Source: Arthrobacter sp. SLBN-83 (lineage in GTDB: Bacteria; Actinomycetota; Actinomycetes; Actinomycetales; Micrococcaceae). From it: a stretch of DNA of 64,000 nt. How positions within the stretch are numbered: the stretch's first letter is position 1; every line of letters starts with the position of its first letter. The DNA lies in the NCBI RefSeq assembly GCF_006715285.1, contig NZ_VFMX01000001.1, positions 1,674,001-1,738,000 on the forward strand. The letters are read 5' to 3'. The position numbers and the translations under genes are program-made. Positions 18,166-27,706 of the stretch are shown here, piece after piece. The notes under the pieces are model-generated. The model worked only from the letters and a program-made list of their open reading frames with translations. It was not told the DNA's origin and searched no databases.

Positions 18166-19908
18166 CTACTGCGCCAGCCGTTGCCCGGTCCAGGGTCCGG
18201 CAATGTTCGACGGCGACGCGAGACTTCCCCAGGTCAGGTCCCAGTACTGCACGGTGTCGTTGGCCCGCCGAAGCGCTATGCCAGTGGAATTCAGCCCGGT
18301 GACATTGCGCAGCGGACGGATTCCCGTAACATCCGTCCACCCGGTCGCGACGGTGGGCCGGGCCTCAGCGCGGACGGCGGTGGTGCCCCACCCGCGGTAG
18401 AGCTGCACGGTGCCGTCAGCCTTCAACGCCAGGACGTCCTGGAAGCCGTCGGCGTCGTAGTCCACCATGGAGAGCCGGGAGGCGTAGACGCCGGTGGCAA
18501 TGGCCACCCGGTCCGCGATATCCCCCGTGCCCTTGTTGGCATACAGGAACAGATTGCCGGCGCTGTCCAGGGCCAGGATCTGGGGCATGCGGTTGTTGGC
18601 GCACCAGCCCCCGACCGCCAGGGTCAGGGTGTTCCAGCCGCCGGTACCGAGGGTGATGGGCGCCTGGAAGCCGCCGCTGGCGATCCCCCTGTGCAGGGTC
18701 AGATTGCCGCCGGTCCACTGTGTCAGGACGTCATAGGCGCCGTCCCGGTCCCAGTCGGTGACAAAGACTTCCTTGGCTCCGCCGAAGCCGGATCCGATGA
18801 CCTTGGGCGCGGCGTAGGTGCGGGGCCCGGTGGAGGCCCGGTTCAGCAGCTGGCCGGCGGAGTCGACGGAAACGAGGTCGGCCGGGCCGGTGATTGCCGC
18901 GGCGGCGAGGTTGAGGGTGGGCGGCATGTGCTTGACGGGCGCGTCGCACAGGCTCGGCGGCGGCGGCGGGAGAGCCCCGCCCGACCCTGCGCCGCCCGGG
19001 GAATCAAGGGTCCCTGCCGGCAGCGTGGTGTACCCGAAGAAGTTCACCACACCCCAGATCTGATAGGTGGAGTTGGTGTAGGAGATCCCGGCGCCCATTA
19101 CGTTGAAGCGCGGGTCCAGAAGCATGGCGTTGTGGCCCGGTGAACCCTTCCACCACTCCACGAGCTGGGCGGCGTCGCGGTCGGTGCGGATGGCAATGAC
19201 TTCGCCCGCGCCGTTGTTGGGATTCAGGGCGCGGGGATCGGTCCAGAAGCTCGCCCGGTGTTCAATCACTTCGCGCGTAGCGATGCTGTCCGACCATTCC
19301 TGCGACATCCCGGCCACCGTGGGGTGGTACTTGACCTTGTTAAGGCCGTTGGCCACCCGGTACTCGTTGATCTTGGTGAACACGGTAAGGATGGCGGACG
19401 CGTTGCTGTCCGGTACCAGTGCCTCGGCGGACAGGGCCGGAGCGGGTTGGGGAGCCGCCAGCTGCGTTGTGGAGGGCGAGCCGAGTTCCTGGTCCGGTGC
19501 CCACAGTGGAGGGATGGAAGCCGTCTGGGGGGTGGACTCCGTGGAAGCGGCAGTGGCCTCCGGAGATCCCAGCGTTTCCGTGGAAGGCGCAACCCCTGTA
19601 CCGGAGGACGGAGGGGCGAGGTCCGGGGCGGGCGTGGCCGTCGGGGGAGCGGGCTCCGGTGCCGGGCTTGCCCCGGTCAAGGGGGAAGCGACGCGGATGT
19701 CGGGGTCCACGGCAGGAGTGAGTCTTCCTGCCGGGTCCGCCTGGGTGGAGGTTCCGCCGCTGCGGACCAGCGGGGTCTGCAGTGTAATGCTCGCTGTCCC
19801 CGATGCCTGGCCGAATGGCAGCGGCCCGGGCGGCACGGCATCCGACGAAGAGACCAACGCCAATGCACAGAGCACGCCAATAAAAGACGGTGCCACTAAT
19901 TTATTCAC
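18166..19908 (-). CDS. Secreted CAP/SCP-domain protein with FG-GAP/VCBS-like C-terminus
   Basis: A 580-residue exported protein. Residues 1-25 form a signal peptide. Residues 30-160 are a low-complexity Pro/Ala/Ser/Thr linker. A CAP domain follows at about 170-300, with INEYRVANGLNKVKYHP, the active-site-like WSDSIATREVIEHRASF and GSPGHNAMLLDP. After a Pro-rich hinge, residues 330-580 hold repeated DWDRDGAYDVL and DYDADGFQDVLALKADG units with Asp-rich calcium-binding-like loops, as in FG-GAP/VCBS beta-propellers. Bacterial CAP proteins are secreted and often of unknown activity. A cell-wall or extracellular binding role is likely. Confidence 0.88.
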   Translation of the reverse strand: MNKLVAPSFIGVLCALALVSSSDAVPPGPLPFGQASGTASITLQTPLVRSGGTSTQADPAGRLTPAVDPDIRVASPLTGASPAPEPAPPTATPAPDLAPPSSGTGVAPSTETLGSPEATAASTESTPQTASIPPLWAPDQELGSPSTTQLAAPQPAPALSAEALVPDSNASAILTVFTKINEYRVANGLNKVKYHPTVAGMSQEWSDSIATREVIEHRASFWTDPRALNPNNGAGEVIAIRTDRDAAQLVEWWKGSPGHNAMLLDPRFNVMGAGISYTNSTYQIWGVVNFFGYTTLPAGTLDSPGGAGSGGALPPPPPSLCDAPVKHMPPTLNLAAAAITGPADLVSVDSAGQLLNRASTGPRTYAAPKVIGSGFGGAKEVFVTDWDRDGAYDVLTQWTGGNLTLHRGIASGGFQAPITLGTGGWNTLTLAVGGWCANNRMPQILALDSAGNLFLYANKGTGDIADRVAIATGVYASRLSMVDYDADGFQDVLALKADGTVQLYRGWGTTAVRAEARPTVATGWTDVTGIRPLRNVTGLNSTGIALRRANDTVQYWDLTWGSLASPSNIAGPWTGQRLAQ

Positions 19909-20038
19909 AACATCCCCAGCTCTGTTACGCCATCCGGGAGACCATTCCGGCGGCTTTCAATCGCAACATTAGCCCCAGGAGGCCACAGCAACAACGGGAA
20001 AGTGTGGCTGTGGATAACCGATACGGTAATTTGGGACG

Positions 20039-20614
20039 GTGCTGATCTCTGACCGTGACATTCGAGCCGAAATTGATTCCCAGCGGATCGTGCTGGAACC
20101 GTACGATCCGGCGATGGTCCAGCCGTCGTCCGTGGATGTCCGGATTGATAAGTTCTTCCGCTTGTTCGACAACCACAAGTACGCGCACATTGATCCCGCG
20201 CAGGAGCAGCCCGAACTGACCCGGCTGGTGGAAGTGGAGCAGGACGAGGCCTTCATCCTGCACCCGGGGGAGTTTGTCCTGGGTTCCACCTATGAGACCG
20301 TGACGCTGCCCGATGACATCGCTGCCCGGCTGGAAGGCAAGTCATCGCTGGGCCGGCTGGGCCTGCTGACGCACTCCACTGCAGGGTTCATCGACCCCGG
20401 CTTTTCCGGCCACGTCACCCTTGAGCTGTCCAACATGGCAACCCTGCCCATCAAGCTGTGGCCGGGCATGAAGATTGGCCAGCTCTGCTTTTTCCGGCTG
20501 AGTTCGGCTGCAGAGTACCCGTACGGCCAGGGGGAATACGGAAACCGGTACCAGGGCCAGCGCGGCCCCACCGCCAGCCGCAGCCACCTGAACTTCCACC
20601 GCACCAGCATTTAG
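20039..20614 (+). CDS. dcd: dCTP deaminase (probably dUMP-forming)
   Basis: A 191-residue trimeric-type enzyme that deaminates dCTP on the route to dTMP. The conserved block [33 protein letters not shown] near residues 100-132 contains the Ser/Arg substrate contacts and the catalytic Glu. The length and the C-terminal [15 protein letters not shown] lid match actinobacterial Dcd proteins, many of which are bifunctional and release dUMP directly. The start is GTG at 20039. A -10-like GGTAAT lies just upstream, so the message may have a very short leader. It is divergent from the CAP-domain gene. Confidence 0.96.
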   Translation: MLISDRDIRAEIDSQRIVLEPYDPAMVQPSSVDVRIDKFFRLFDNHKYAHIDPAQEQPELTRLVEVEQDEAFILHPGEFVLGSTYETVTLPDDIAARLEGKSSLGRLGLLTHSTAGFIDPGFSGHVTLELSNMATLPIKLWPGMKIGQLCFFRLSSAAEYPYGQGEYGNRYQGQRGPTASRSHLNFHRTSI

Positions 20615-20665
20615 CGGCACCACCAGGTAAGAGCTGAGCCAAAAACCCTAAAACACTCCCGGGCC

Positions 20666-21847
20666 CTAAAGCTGCGGGGCCACCGCCCGCGGCCGGATGA
20701 ACGGCTTGGCCAGCGGCTCCACATAGCGCGCGGCCAGCGGACCCAGCACCGCCATCAGCAGCACGTAGGCGGTGGCCAGCGCCGCAAGGTCATGCGGAAC
20801 CGCCCCCGAGGCCACAGCCAGGCCCGCGATCACGATGGAGAATTCGCCGCGGGCCACCAGGGCCGCGCCCGCCCGGAAACGGCCGGGCCGGGCGATCCCG
20901 GCCTGCTTGGCGGCCCAGATCCCCGTGATCATCTTGGTGCCCGCCGTTGCTACCGCCAGGACCAGGGCCCAGCCCAGCACCGGCGGAATGGAGGTGGGGT
21001 CCGTGTTGAGCCCGAACGCCACAAAGAAGATCGCGGCAAACAGGTCCCGCAGCGGCTCAAGGATCCGGGTGGCATTGTGCGCGGTGGCACCTGAGATGGC
21101 GATGCCCAGCATGAAGGCCCCCACCGCCGCCGAGACCTGCATGGCGGATGCTACGCCGGCCACCAGCAGGGCGGCGCCCAGGACGTTGAGCAGGAAGACC
21201 TCGGAGTTCTCGCTGTGGACGGCCTTGGACACATGGTGCCCGTGCCGCAGCGCCACCATCAGCACCACGCTGACCACCGCCAGGGCAATCCCCACCGTGG
21301 TGAGCCCGCCCAGGAAACTGACCCCGGCCAGCGTGGCCGTGAGGATGGGCAGGTAGACGGCCATGGCCAGGTCCTCGAACACCAGGATGGACAGCACCAC
21401 GGGCGTTTCGCGGTTTCCGAGCCGGCCCAGGTCCGTGATGACCTTTGCGGCGATGCCTGAAGAGGAGATGTAGGTGACCCCGCCCATGACCATGGCTCCC
21501 ACGCCGCCCCAGCCCAGGAGCAGCGCGAGCCCCGCGCCGGGCAGGAAGTTCAGGACGAGGTCCAGGATGCCGGCCTGCCACGAACGGCGCAGCCCCGTAA
21601 AAAGTTCAGCAGCCGTATATTCCAGCCCGAGCATAAGCAGGAGGAGGATAACGCCGATTTCGCCGGAGAGATGGGCGAATTCGTGCATGCCTTCGAGCTT
21701 GATGATGCCGCCGGCACCGAATGCCAGCCCACCCAGCAGGTAGAACGGGATGGGCGACATGCCGATCCGTCCGGCCAGCCTGGCCAGGAGGCCGAGGCAG
21801 AACACGACGGCCCCCAGTTCAACGAGGGTCTGGGCCAACGGGTCCAT
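20666..21847 (-). CDS. K+/H+ antiporter membrane subunit, CPA2 family (KhtU-like)
   Basis: A 393-residue monovalent cation:proton antiporter with about 12 membrane segments. The CPA2 signatures are ISSSGIAAKVITDLGRL near residue 128 and the LVFEDLAMAVYLPIL segment near 157, whose Asp is the proton/cation site in the family. It lacks the C-terminal nucleotide-binding RCK_N domain of KefB/KefC. The regulatory part is supplied by the separate gene 5 bp upstream, as in the Bacillus KhtTU system. The likely role is potassium efflux during alkaline or electrophile stress. Confidence 0.88.
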   Translation of the reverse strand: MDPLAQTLVELGAVVFCLGLLARLAGRIGMSPIPFYLLGGLAFGAGGIIKLEGMHEFAHLSGEIGVILLLLMLGLEYTAAELFTGLRRSWQAGILDLVLNFLPGAGLALLLGWGGVGAMVMGGVTYISSSGIAAKVITDLGRLGNRETPVVLSILVFEDLAMAVYLPILTATLAGVSFLGGLTTVGIALAVVSVVLMVALRHGHHVSKAVHSENSEVFLLNVLGAALLVAGVASAMQVSAAVGAFMLGIAISGATAHNATRILEPLRDLFAAIFFVAFGLNTDPTSIPPVLGWALVLAVATAGTKMITGIWAAKQAGIARPGRFRAGAALVARGEFSIVIAGLAVASGAVPHDLAALATAYVLLMAVLGPLAARYVEPLAKPFIRPRAVAPQL

Positions 21848-21852
21848 GGGAA

Positions 21853-22335
21853 CTAGCCGTGGCGCAGGATATGGGCCGCTGAATCGAGGCCTTCCTGGGT
21901 GCCCACGGCCACCAGCAGGTCACCGGGGTGGAGGACGACGTCGGGCCCAGGCGATGGCAGCACCTCACCCTCGCGCATGATGGCAACGATGGAGACGCCG
22001 CTCCGGGTGCGGATGGACGCCTTGCCCATGGGTTGGTTCTGGAACGGGGAGTCGGCGGCGATGGAGAACTGCCGGGTGACAATGCCCGGCACGTCCTTGT
22101 GCTCCTCTGCGAGCTTCATGGCCAGGTGCGTGCCGCCCAGGAGGTTGCCAAGGGTGGCTGCTTCGTCGCTGGTCAGCGGAATCGAAGCCTGGCAGGTGTC
22201 GGGGTCGTCCCAGGTGGAAACGATGAGTTCCGTCTGGCCTTCCCGCCGCTCCACCACGCCGATGCGGCGCCCGGAGGCGGTCATGAAATCCTTCCGGAGG
22301 CCCAGGCCCGGAAGGTTCGTTTCGTCCACGTTCAT
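21853..22335 (-). CDS. RCK_C-domain regulatory subunit of K+/H+ antiporter (KhtT-like)
   Basis: A 160-residue cytoplasmic protein. The C-terminal half (VVLHPGDLLVAVGTQEGLDSAAHIL) is an RCK_C/TrkA_C ligand-binding domain, preceded by an N-terminal KhtT-specific region of about 80 residues. In Bacillus the equivalent KhtT gates KhtU and binds c-di-AMP; that property is family knowledge and not visible here. The gene lies 5 bp before the antiporter gene, a tight two-gene operon. The stop of the UMF1 carrier is 65 bp upstream on the same strand. Confidence 0.87.
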   Translation of the reverse strand: MNVDETNLPGLGLRKDFMTASGRRIGVVERREGQTELIVSTWDDPDTCQASIPLTSDEAATLGNLLGGTHLAMKLAEEHKDVPGIVTRQFSIAADSPFQNQPMGKASIRTRSGVSIVAIMREGEVLPSPGPDVVLHPGDLLVAVGTQEGLDSAAHILRHG

Positions 22336-22400
22336 GGCTCCAGCCTAGTCTGCGTTCCAACAGTTGGCGGAGCCCCGGACCAGGACCCGAACGCGGTGTT

Positions 22401-23813
22401 TCAGCTGGCGGGTACGACGGCGACGGGCGCCTTTGCGGGCGACTTCACCGGGAGCAGCACCAGGAGTCCGGCCAGCAGGACCACCATGATGCCAAGGATG
22501 CCCCACCGCTGTGCCTGTCCGGCAGGCACCAGTGGGGTTGCCAGGGTGATGCAGAGCGTGAACAGGGCGGGCGCAAGGAAGCTGACGGCCCGGCCGGTGG
22601 TGGCATACAGGCCGAAGAGTTCGCCGGACTCCCCGTGTGGTGCGAGCCTGGCCAGGTACGCGCGCGACGACGACTGGGCCGGCCCGACGAACAGGCAGAG
22701 GAACAGTCCGAACACCCAGAAGGTGGTGCTGCCCGCCCATTGCATTCCGAAGAAGGAATAGTTGCCGTTGCCCAGGACCAGGATGGCGGTCCCGGCCACG
22801 AGGAGTCCCACCAGGGAGCTGGTGATAACAGCCTTGGGACCCACTTTGTCGTCAAGGAACCCGCCCAGCATCGCGCCGATGGCCGCCACCACGTTCCCGA
22901 AGATGGCGAAGAAGATCACCTGGGACAGGGCAAAGCCAAATGTCCCGGCAGCGATGATCCCGCCGAACGTGAAGACGGCGGCGAGCCCGTCGCGGAACAC
23001 GGCGCTGGCCAGCAGGAAGTAGATGGTGTGCGGGCTGGTGGCGTAGATGGCCTTGATCCGGCGGAAAAGCAGTCCGTAGCTGGCCAGGAAGCCGAGGCGG
23101 GTGGCCTGGCGTGACCGGGGCAGCTCAGGGACGGCGAACAGGACCGGAAGGGCAAAGACGAAGAACCACAGGGCGGAGAAGACGGCCACGAGCCGGATGT
23201 TGAGACTGTCCTGGGTGGACGCACCGAACCAGTCAAAGGCGGGTTGGACGAACAGTTGCAGGACGATCAGGAGGGCCACGATTCCGCCCAGGTAGCCGGC
23301 GCCCCAGCCGAAGCCACTGACCTTTCCGATGTTCTGCGGCGTGGAAACCTGGGCCAGCATGGCGTTGTAGTTGACCCCGGCGAATTCGAAGAACACGTTC
23401 CCCAGGGCGATCAGGCATGCCCCGAGGAGCAGGAACTCCGGGCGAGGGAACACGAAGAAGCACAGGGCCGTGAGGATGGCGACGACGGCTGAGTTCACTC
23501 CCAGCCACAGCTTGCGCCGGCCGCCGGCGTCGGAGCGCTGGCCGGTCACGGGTGCCAGCAGCGCGATGGCGAATCCGCCCACGGCCAGGGCCGCGCCCAG
23601 CACTGCAGATGTGCTGTCCTCGCCGCCAAAGGCATTGGATGTCAGGTAAACGGTGAAGACGAAGGTGGTCATCACTGCATTGAAGGCCGCCGAACCCCAG
23701 TCCCAGGAGGCCCAGGCCAGGATGCGGCCCTTGCTGGAGGAAGCGGTTCCGGCTTCGAGTTCCGAGGCCGGCTGCATTGCCCCCGGCGCGCTGGCGCTGT
23801 TCATACGATGCAT
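22401..23813 (-). CDS. MFS transporter, UMF1 (Atg22-like) family
   Basis: A protein of about 470 residues with 12 membrane segments. The features WASWDWGSAAFNAVMTTFVFTVYL and GAGYLGGIVALLIVLQLF are those of the bacterial UMF1 group related to vacuolar effluxer Atg22, whose bacterial substrates are unknown. Two in-frame ATGs lie at 23813 and 23804; both are covered by a perfect 16-bp palindrome at 23803-23818. Either start gives an intact carrier. It is divergent from the mrp operon across about 190 bp, so shared control is possible. A perfect 30-bp palindrome sits just upstream in the leader or promoter zone. Confidence 0.85.
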   Translation of the reverse strand: MHRMNSASAPGAMQPASELEAGTASSSKGRILAWASWDWGSAAFNAVMTTFVFTVYLTSNAFGGEDSTSAVLGAALAVGGFAIALLAPVTGQRSDAGGRRKLWLGVNSAVVAILTALCFFVFPRPEFLLLGACLIALGNVFFEFAGVNYNAMLAQVSTPQNIGKVSGFGWGAGYLGGIVALLIVLQLFVQPAFDWFGASTQDSLNIRLVAVFSALWFFVFALPVLFAVPELPRSRQATRLGFLASYGLLFRRIKAIYATSPHTIYFLLASAVFRDGLAAVFTFGGIIAAGTFGFALSQVIFFAIFGNVVAAIGAMLGGFLDDKVGPKAVITSSLVGLLVAGTAILVLGNGNYSFFGMQWAGSTTFWVFGLFLCLFVGPAQSSSRAYLARLAPHGESGELFGLYATTGRAVSFLAPALFTLCITLATPLVPAGQAQRWGILGIMVVLLAGLLVLLPVKSPAKAPVAVVPAS

Positions 23814-23818
23814 CGTAT
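23803..23818. promoter_or_regulatory. Perfect 16-bp palindrome over the UMF1 carrier start codon
   Basis: ATACGATGCATCGTAT is identical to its own complement and covers both possible ATGs of the UMF1 carrier. The position and symmetry are those of a dimeric repressor site. No regulator gene is adjacent. Confidence 0.65.
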
Positions 23819-23835
23819 CCGCCGACGGCGAACAC

Positions 23836-23865
23836 CCCCGGCAGCACGGGCCCGTGCTGCCGGGG
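23836..23865. repeat. Perfect 30-bp GC-rich palindrome
   Basis: CCCCGGCAGCACGGG is followed directly by its complement with no spacer. It lies in the divergent spacer between the UMF1 carrier and the mrp operon, 18 bp from the 16-bp palindrome. It has no T run, so a cruciform, protein-binding or 5'-leader hairpin role is more likely than termination. Confidence 0.75.
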
Positions 23866-23999
23866 ATTCTGTCCGTTGCGAGCCAGTGAGGGTGAAGGAT
23901 AGCGCACCTACCTTGGTAAACTGGACCCTCCCGAACCTTACTTTTTTGCCGCCTGCTCCAACTTTTGACAATCGAATCCCTGACGTTGCGGAGAATCCA

Positions 24000-26900
24000 G
24001 TGATCACAGTCCTTGCCGTGCACTTTTCGGTGGCTGTCCTCGCGCCCTTCCTTTTCAGGGTCTGGGGCCGCAACACTTTTTATGCGCTTGCTGCAGTTCC
24101 CGCGATTTCCTTCGGCTGGCTGATGCTCCAGCACGGCCCCATCTATTCCGGGCCCGGAACCATCACCGAGATCTTCGAATGGATCCCCAGCCTCCATCTG
24201 GAACTGGCTTTCCGCATGGACGCGCTGGCCTGGGTGATGTCCCTCCTGGTCCTCGGCGTCGGCTCCCTGGTGCTGGTCTACTGCGCGCGGTACTTCAAGA
24301 GGAAGGACCAGGACCTGGGTGCGTTCGGTGCCCAGCTGCTGGCCTTTGCCGGTGCCATGTTCGGCCTGGTCACCGCGGATGACCTCCTGCTGCTGTTCAT
24401 CTTCTGGGAACTGACCACCATCCTGTCCTACCTGCTGATCGGTTTCGCCCGGACCAGGCTTGCCGCCCGCCGCTCCGCCCTCCAAGCGCTGATGGTCACC
24501 ACCGCCGGCGGCCTGGCCATGCTGGTGGGCCTCATCATGCTCGGCTACACCGCCGGGACCTACCGCATTTCCAGCATCATGGAGCAAGCCGCCGCGCTGG
24601 CAACCGGCCCTTCGGCCGCCATGGTGAGCGCCGCCGTCGTCCTCATCATGGTCGGTGCCATCACCAAATCCGCGCTGGTCCCGTTCCACTTCTGGCTGCC
24701 CGGCGCCATGGCCGCGCCCACTCCCGTCAGCGCCTACCTGCATGCCGCCGCCATGGTGAAGGCCGGCATCTACCTGGTGGCACGGCTCGCGCCCGGCTTT
24801 TCGGAGACTGCCTACTGGCAGCCCGTTGTCCTGGGGCTGGGCCTGGCCACCATGCTGGTGGGTGGCTACCGGGCGCTGCGGCAAACCGACATCAAGCTGA
24901 TCCTTGCCTACGGCACCGTCAGCCAGCTGGGCTTCCTCACCATGGTGGTGGGCCTGGGAACGCCCGACGCCGCGCTCGCGGGCCTGGCCATGCTGCTGGC
25001 CCACGGCCTGTTCAAGGCCACGCTCTTCCTGGTGGTGGGCATCATCGACCACCAGTCCGGAACCCGGGACGTGCGCAAGCTGTCCGGCGTCTTCCGCTCC
25101 TCACGCGCTTTGGGCATCGTGGCCGCAATCGGTGCCGCGTCCATGGCGGGCATTCCGCTGCTGGGCGGCTTCGTGGCCAAGGAATCGGTGCTGGAAGCCT
25201 TCGTGCACCACGCCAAGGAACCGCACTCCGGACCGTGGGCCCTGGTGGTCCTGGTGGGACTGGTGCTGGGTTCCATCCTCACCTTTGCCTACAGCGCCCG
25301 CTTCATGTGGGGTGCCTTTGCCGTCAAGCCAGGCGTGGAACCCACTCCGTTCAAGGCGATCACACCCTCCTTCCTTGCCGCTCCCGCGATCCTCAGCCTC
25401 CTCACCATCGTTTATGGGCTCTGGCCGCTTCCCGTGGATGCCTGGATCCAGCCGTACGCCGCGCTTTTCGCTTCCACAGCGCCCGACGCCGGCACTCCGG
25501 CCGAGCAAGCCGGGCACCTTGCGCTGTGGCATGGATTCACTCCGGCGCTTGGGCTGACAGCCCTCACCTTCGTGCTGGGCGCCGCCATGTACTTTGGCCG
25601 CAGCGCGGTGGCCCGCGCCCAGTCCTTGGTCCCGGCATGGGTGGACGGCGACCGCGCCTACCAGCTGACCATTGGGGCCCTGGATGACGCGGCGGTCTGG
25701 ATCACCGGGCGCACGCAGCGCGGTTCCCTGTACTTCTACCTTGCCGTGATCCTCAGCGTGGCATTCGTCCTGCCGCTCGTGGCCATCGTGCTGGGCGGTA
25801 CCGCCATGCCGCAGAACGTCTATTTGGTGGATCCCAACTCCCCGCTGCAGCTCGTGGCCGGCGCAGGCATCGTGATTGGCGCCCTCGCCGCCGTCAAGGC
25901 CAACAAGCGCTTCCTTGCAGTCCTGATGGTGTCCGTGACCGGGTACGGCATCGCACTGGTGTTTGCGCTGCAGGGTGCCCCGGACCTGGCCCTCACCCAG
26001 ATGCTGGTGGAGACCATCATTCTGGTGGCCTTCGTCCTGGCCATGCGGAGCCTGCCGCCCGAGCTGCGCGACCGTACCGGCGGCAGGTACCGGGTGGTGC
26101 GCGTCATCATCGGCGTGGGATTCGGCGTGACCATGGTGTTCGCCGCCATCTTCGCCATGGGCGCCCGCACCGCGATTCCCATCTCGCTGCAGTTCCCGCA
26201 GCTTGCCTATGAGGGCGGCGGCGGGCTGAACGTGGTCAACGTGACCCTGGTGGACATCCGCGCCTGGGATACGTTCGGGGAAATCAGCGTGCTGGCGCTC
26301 GCCGCCACCGGCGTGGCCAGCCTGATCTTCGTGCGGGGACGCGGCGACCGCCTGCAGGCGTCGGCGTCCGTTGCGGAGGGCACCGTGGGGCGATACCGCG
26401 GCGTGGACCCCGGATCCCGTGACGGGGCCGCACTGGCCATCAGCCGGAGGTTTGCAGCCTCGGCCCGCGACGCGTGGATCGTGGCAGGGCGGACGCTGGC
26501 CCCGGAGCGCCGCTCCATCATCTTCGAGGTGATCACCCGCCTGATTTTCCACTCGATGATCATCTTTTCGCTCTACCTGCTGCTGGCGGGCCACAATCTG
26601 CCGGGCGGCGGCTTTGCCGGCGGCCTCACCGCAGGTCTGGCCCTGACCATCCGCTACCTGGCCGGCGGGCGCTTCGAACTCCGGGAAGCGGCGCCAATCA
26701 GTGCCGGCGGCCTGCTGGGGACCGGCCTGGCCCTGGCTGCCGTCTCCGGGGTGATGCCCCTGCTGCTGGGTGGCCAGGTGTTCCAGTCCGCCATCATCCA
26801 GGTGTGGCTGCCGGTGTTCGGGGACATTAAGTTCGTCACCTCCACCATCTTCGATATCGGCGTCTACATCGTGGTGGTGGGCCTGGTGCTGGACGTGCTG

Positions 26901-27089
26901 CGCAGCCTCGGGGCCGAAATTGATGAGCACATGGAGGAGCGGTCCGCCGGGGGCGGGCACGAACCGGACCACGACCGGCACGGGCGGGAACCTGACCGCA
27001 TGCAGGTCCAGGGCCAGCGGGAACAGGACCAGCAGGAACAGGAACCGGACGGGATTCCTGCCGAGACCACCGTAAAGGGCCACGCATGA
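24000..27089 (+). CDS. mnhA: Na+/H+ antiporter subunit A fused to subunit B
   Basis: A 1029-residue Mrp complex subunit, homologous to NuoL of complex I. The NuoL-like part carries the conserved transmembrane Lys/Glu sites (for example FIFWELTTILSYLLIGF near residue 135 and GAITKSALVPFHFWLPGAM near 220). The MrpA-specific region follows. From about residue 840 (ITRLIFHSMIIFSLYLLLAGHNLPGGGFAGGL) comes a MrpB domain, so subunits A and B are one protein. A hydrophilic His/Asp/Gln-rich tail of about 50 residues ends it. The GTG at 24000 has GGAG six bases upstream and decides the start. It overlaps mnhC by four bases. Confidence 0.95.
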   Translation: MITVLAVHFSVAVLAPFLFRVWGRNTFYALAAVPAISFGWLMLQHGPIYSGPGTITEIFEWIPSLHLELAFRMDALAWVMSLLVLGVGSLVLVYCARYFKRKDQDLGAFGAQLLAFAGAMFGLVTADDLLLLFIFWELTTILSYLLIGFARTRLAARRSALQALMVTTAGGLAMLVGLIMLGYTAGTYRISSIMEQAAALATGPSAAMVSAAVVLIMVGAITKSALVPFHFWLPGAMAAPTPVSAYLHAAAMVKAGIYLVARLAPGFSETAYWQPVVLGLGLATMLVGGYRALRQTDIKLILAYGTVSQLGFLTMVVGLGTPDAALAGLAMLLAHGLFKATLFLVVGIIDHQSGTRDVRKLSGVFRSSRALGIVAAIGAASMAGIPLLGGFVAKESVLEAFVHHAKEPHSGPWALVVLVGLVLGSILTFAYSARFMWGAFAVKPGVEPTPFKAITPSFLAAPAILSLLTIVYGLWPLPVDAWIQPYAALFASTAPDAGTPAEQAGHLALWHGFTPALGLTALTFVLGAAMYFGRSAVARAQSLVPAWVDGDRAYQLTIGALDDAAVWITGRTQRGSLYFYLAVILSVAFVLPLVAIVLGGTAMPQNVYLVDPNSPLQLVAGAGIVIGALAAVKANKRFLAVLMVSVTGYGIALVFALQGAPDLALTQMLVETIILVAFVLAMRSLPPELRDRTGGRYRVVRVIIGVGFGVTMVFAAIFAMGARTAIPISLQFPQLAYEGGGGLNVVNVTLVDIRAWDTFGEISVLALAATGVASLIFVRGRGDRLQASASVAEGTVGRYRGVDPGSRDGAALAISRRFAASARDAWIVAGRTLAPERRSIIFEVITRLIFHSMIIFSLYLLLAGHNLPGGGFAGGLTAGLALTIRYLAGGRFELREAAPISAGGLLGTGLALAAVSGVMPLLLGGQVFQSAIIQVWLPVFGDIKFVTSTIFDIGVYIVVVGLVLDVLRSLGAEIDEHMEERSAGGGHEPDHDRHGREPDRMQVQGQREQDQQEQEPDGIPAETTVKGHA

Positions 27090-27706
27090 GCGTCAACCTG
27101 ACACTGCTGATCGTGATGGGCGCCCTGTATGCCTGCGGGATCTACCTGATCCTGGAACGCAGCCTCACCCGGGTGCTGTTGGGGCTGATGCTCCTGGCCA
27201 ACGCCACCAACCTGCTGATCCTGGCCACCGGCGGCTACGCCGGCCTGGCGCCGCTGTTCGCCAAGGACAGGGCCGCCCAGGAGTACAACGACCCGTTGCC
27301 GCAGGCCCTGATCCTGACGTCGATCGTGATTTCCTTCGCGGTCACAGCGTTCATGCTGGGCATCATCTACCGCACCTGGGTCCTGGCCCGCCAGGACGAG
27401 ATCCAGGACGACCTTGAGGACCGCCGCGTGGCGGCGACCCCCAGCTTTGACGCCGAGGACGACGCTGAAGTCCCCGCGGAAACCTCCGAGTTTCCGCTCA
27501 CTATGCTCGGGTCCGACGGCCGGGACGTCTCCAACCATGGGGCTTCCACCGCGAACCTGGACAGGGCGGACGGGGGCCACGAAACGGACCAGGCCGTGGC
27601 CACGCTGGTGGCCGGCGGCCGGGAGATGCCCGCCGAACACGCTGCCGCGGAGGAAAAGCCCGGCTCGCTCAACATTGATCCCAACCCGGAAGGAGGCGGC
27701 AAGTGA
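27086..27706 (+). CDS. mnhC: Na+/H+ antiporter subunit C with long hydrophilic tail
   Basis: A 206-residue NuoK-like Mrp subunit. Residues 1-110 hold the three membrane helices (LIVMGALYACGIYLILERSLTRVLLGLMLLANATNLLIL and the PLPQALILTSIVISFAVTAFML helix). The remaining 95 residues are an acidic, low-complexity cytoplasmic tail, about twice the usual MrpC length, with no recognisable domain. It starts inside the end of mnhA (ATGA) and overlaps mnhD by four bases (GTGA), so subunit ratios are probably set by translational coupling. Confidence 0.94.
   Translation: MSVNLTLLIVMGALYACGIYLILERSLTRVLLGLMLLANATNLLILATGGYAGLAPLFAKDRAAQEYNDPLPQALILTSIVISFAVTAFMLGIIYRTWVLARQDEIQDDLEDRRVAATPSFDAEDDAEVPAETSEFPLTMLGSDGRDVSNHGASTANLDRADGGHETDQAVATLVAGGREMPAEHAAAEEKPGSLNIDPNPEGGGK

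Noticed and set aside
23814..25052. N-terminal extension of the UMF1 carrier frame across the mrp operon start
   Set aside because: The extension is the reverse shadow of mnhA; the carrier family starts at the WASWDWG region near the chosen ATG.
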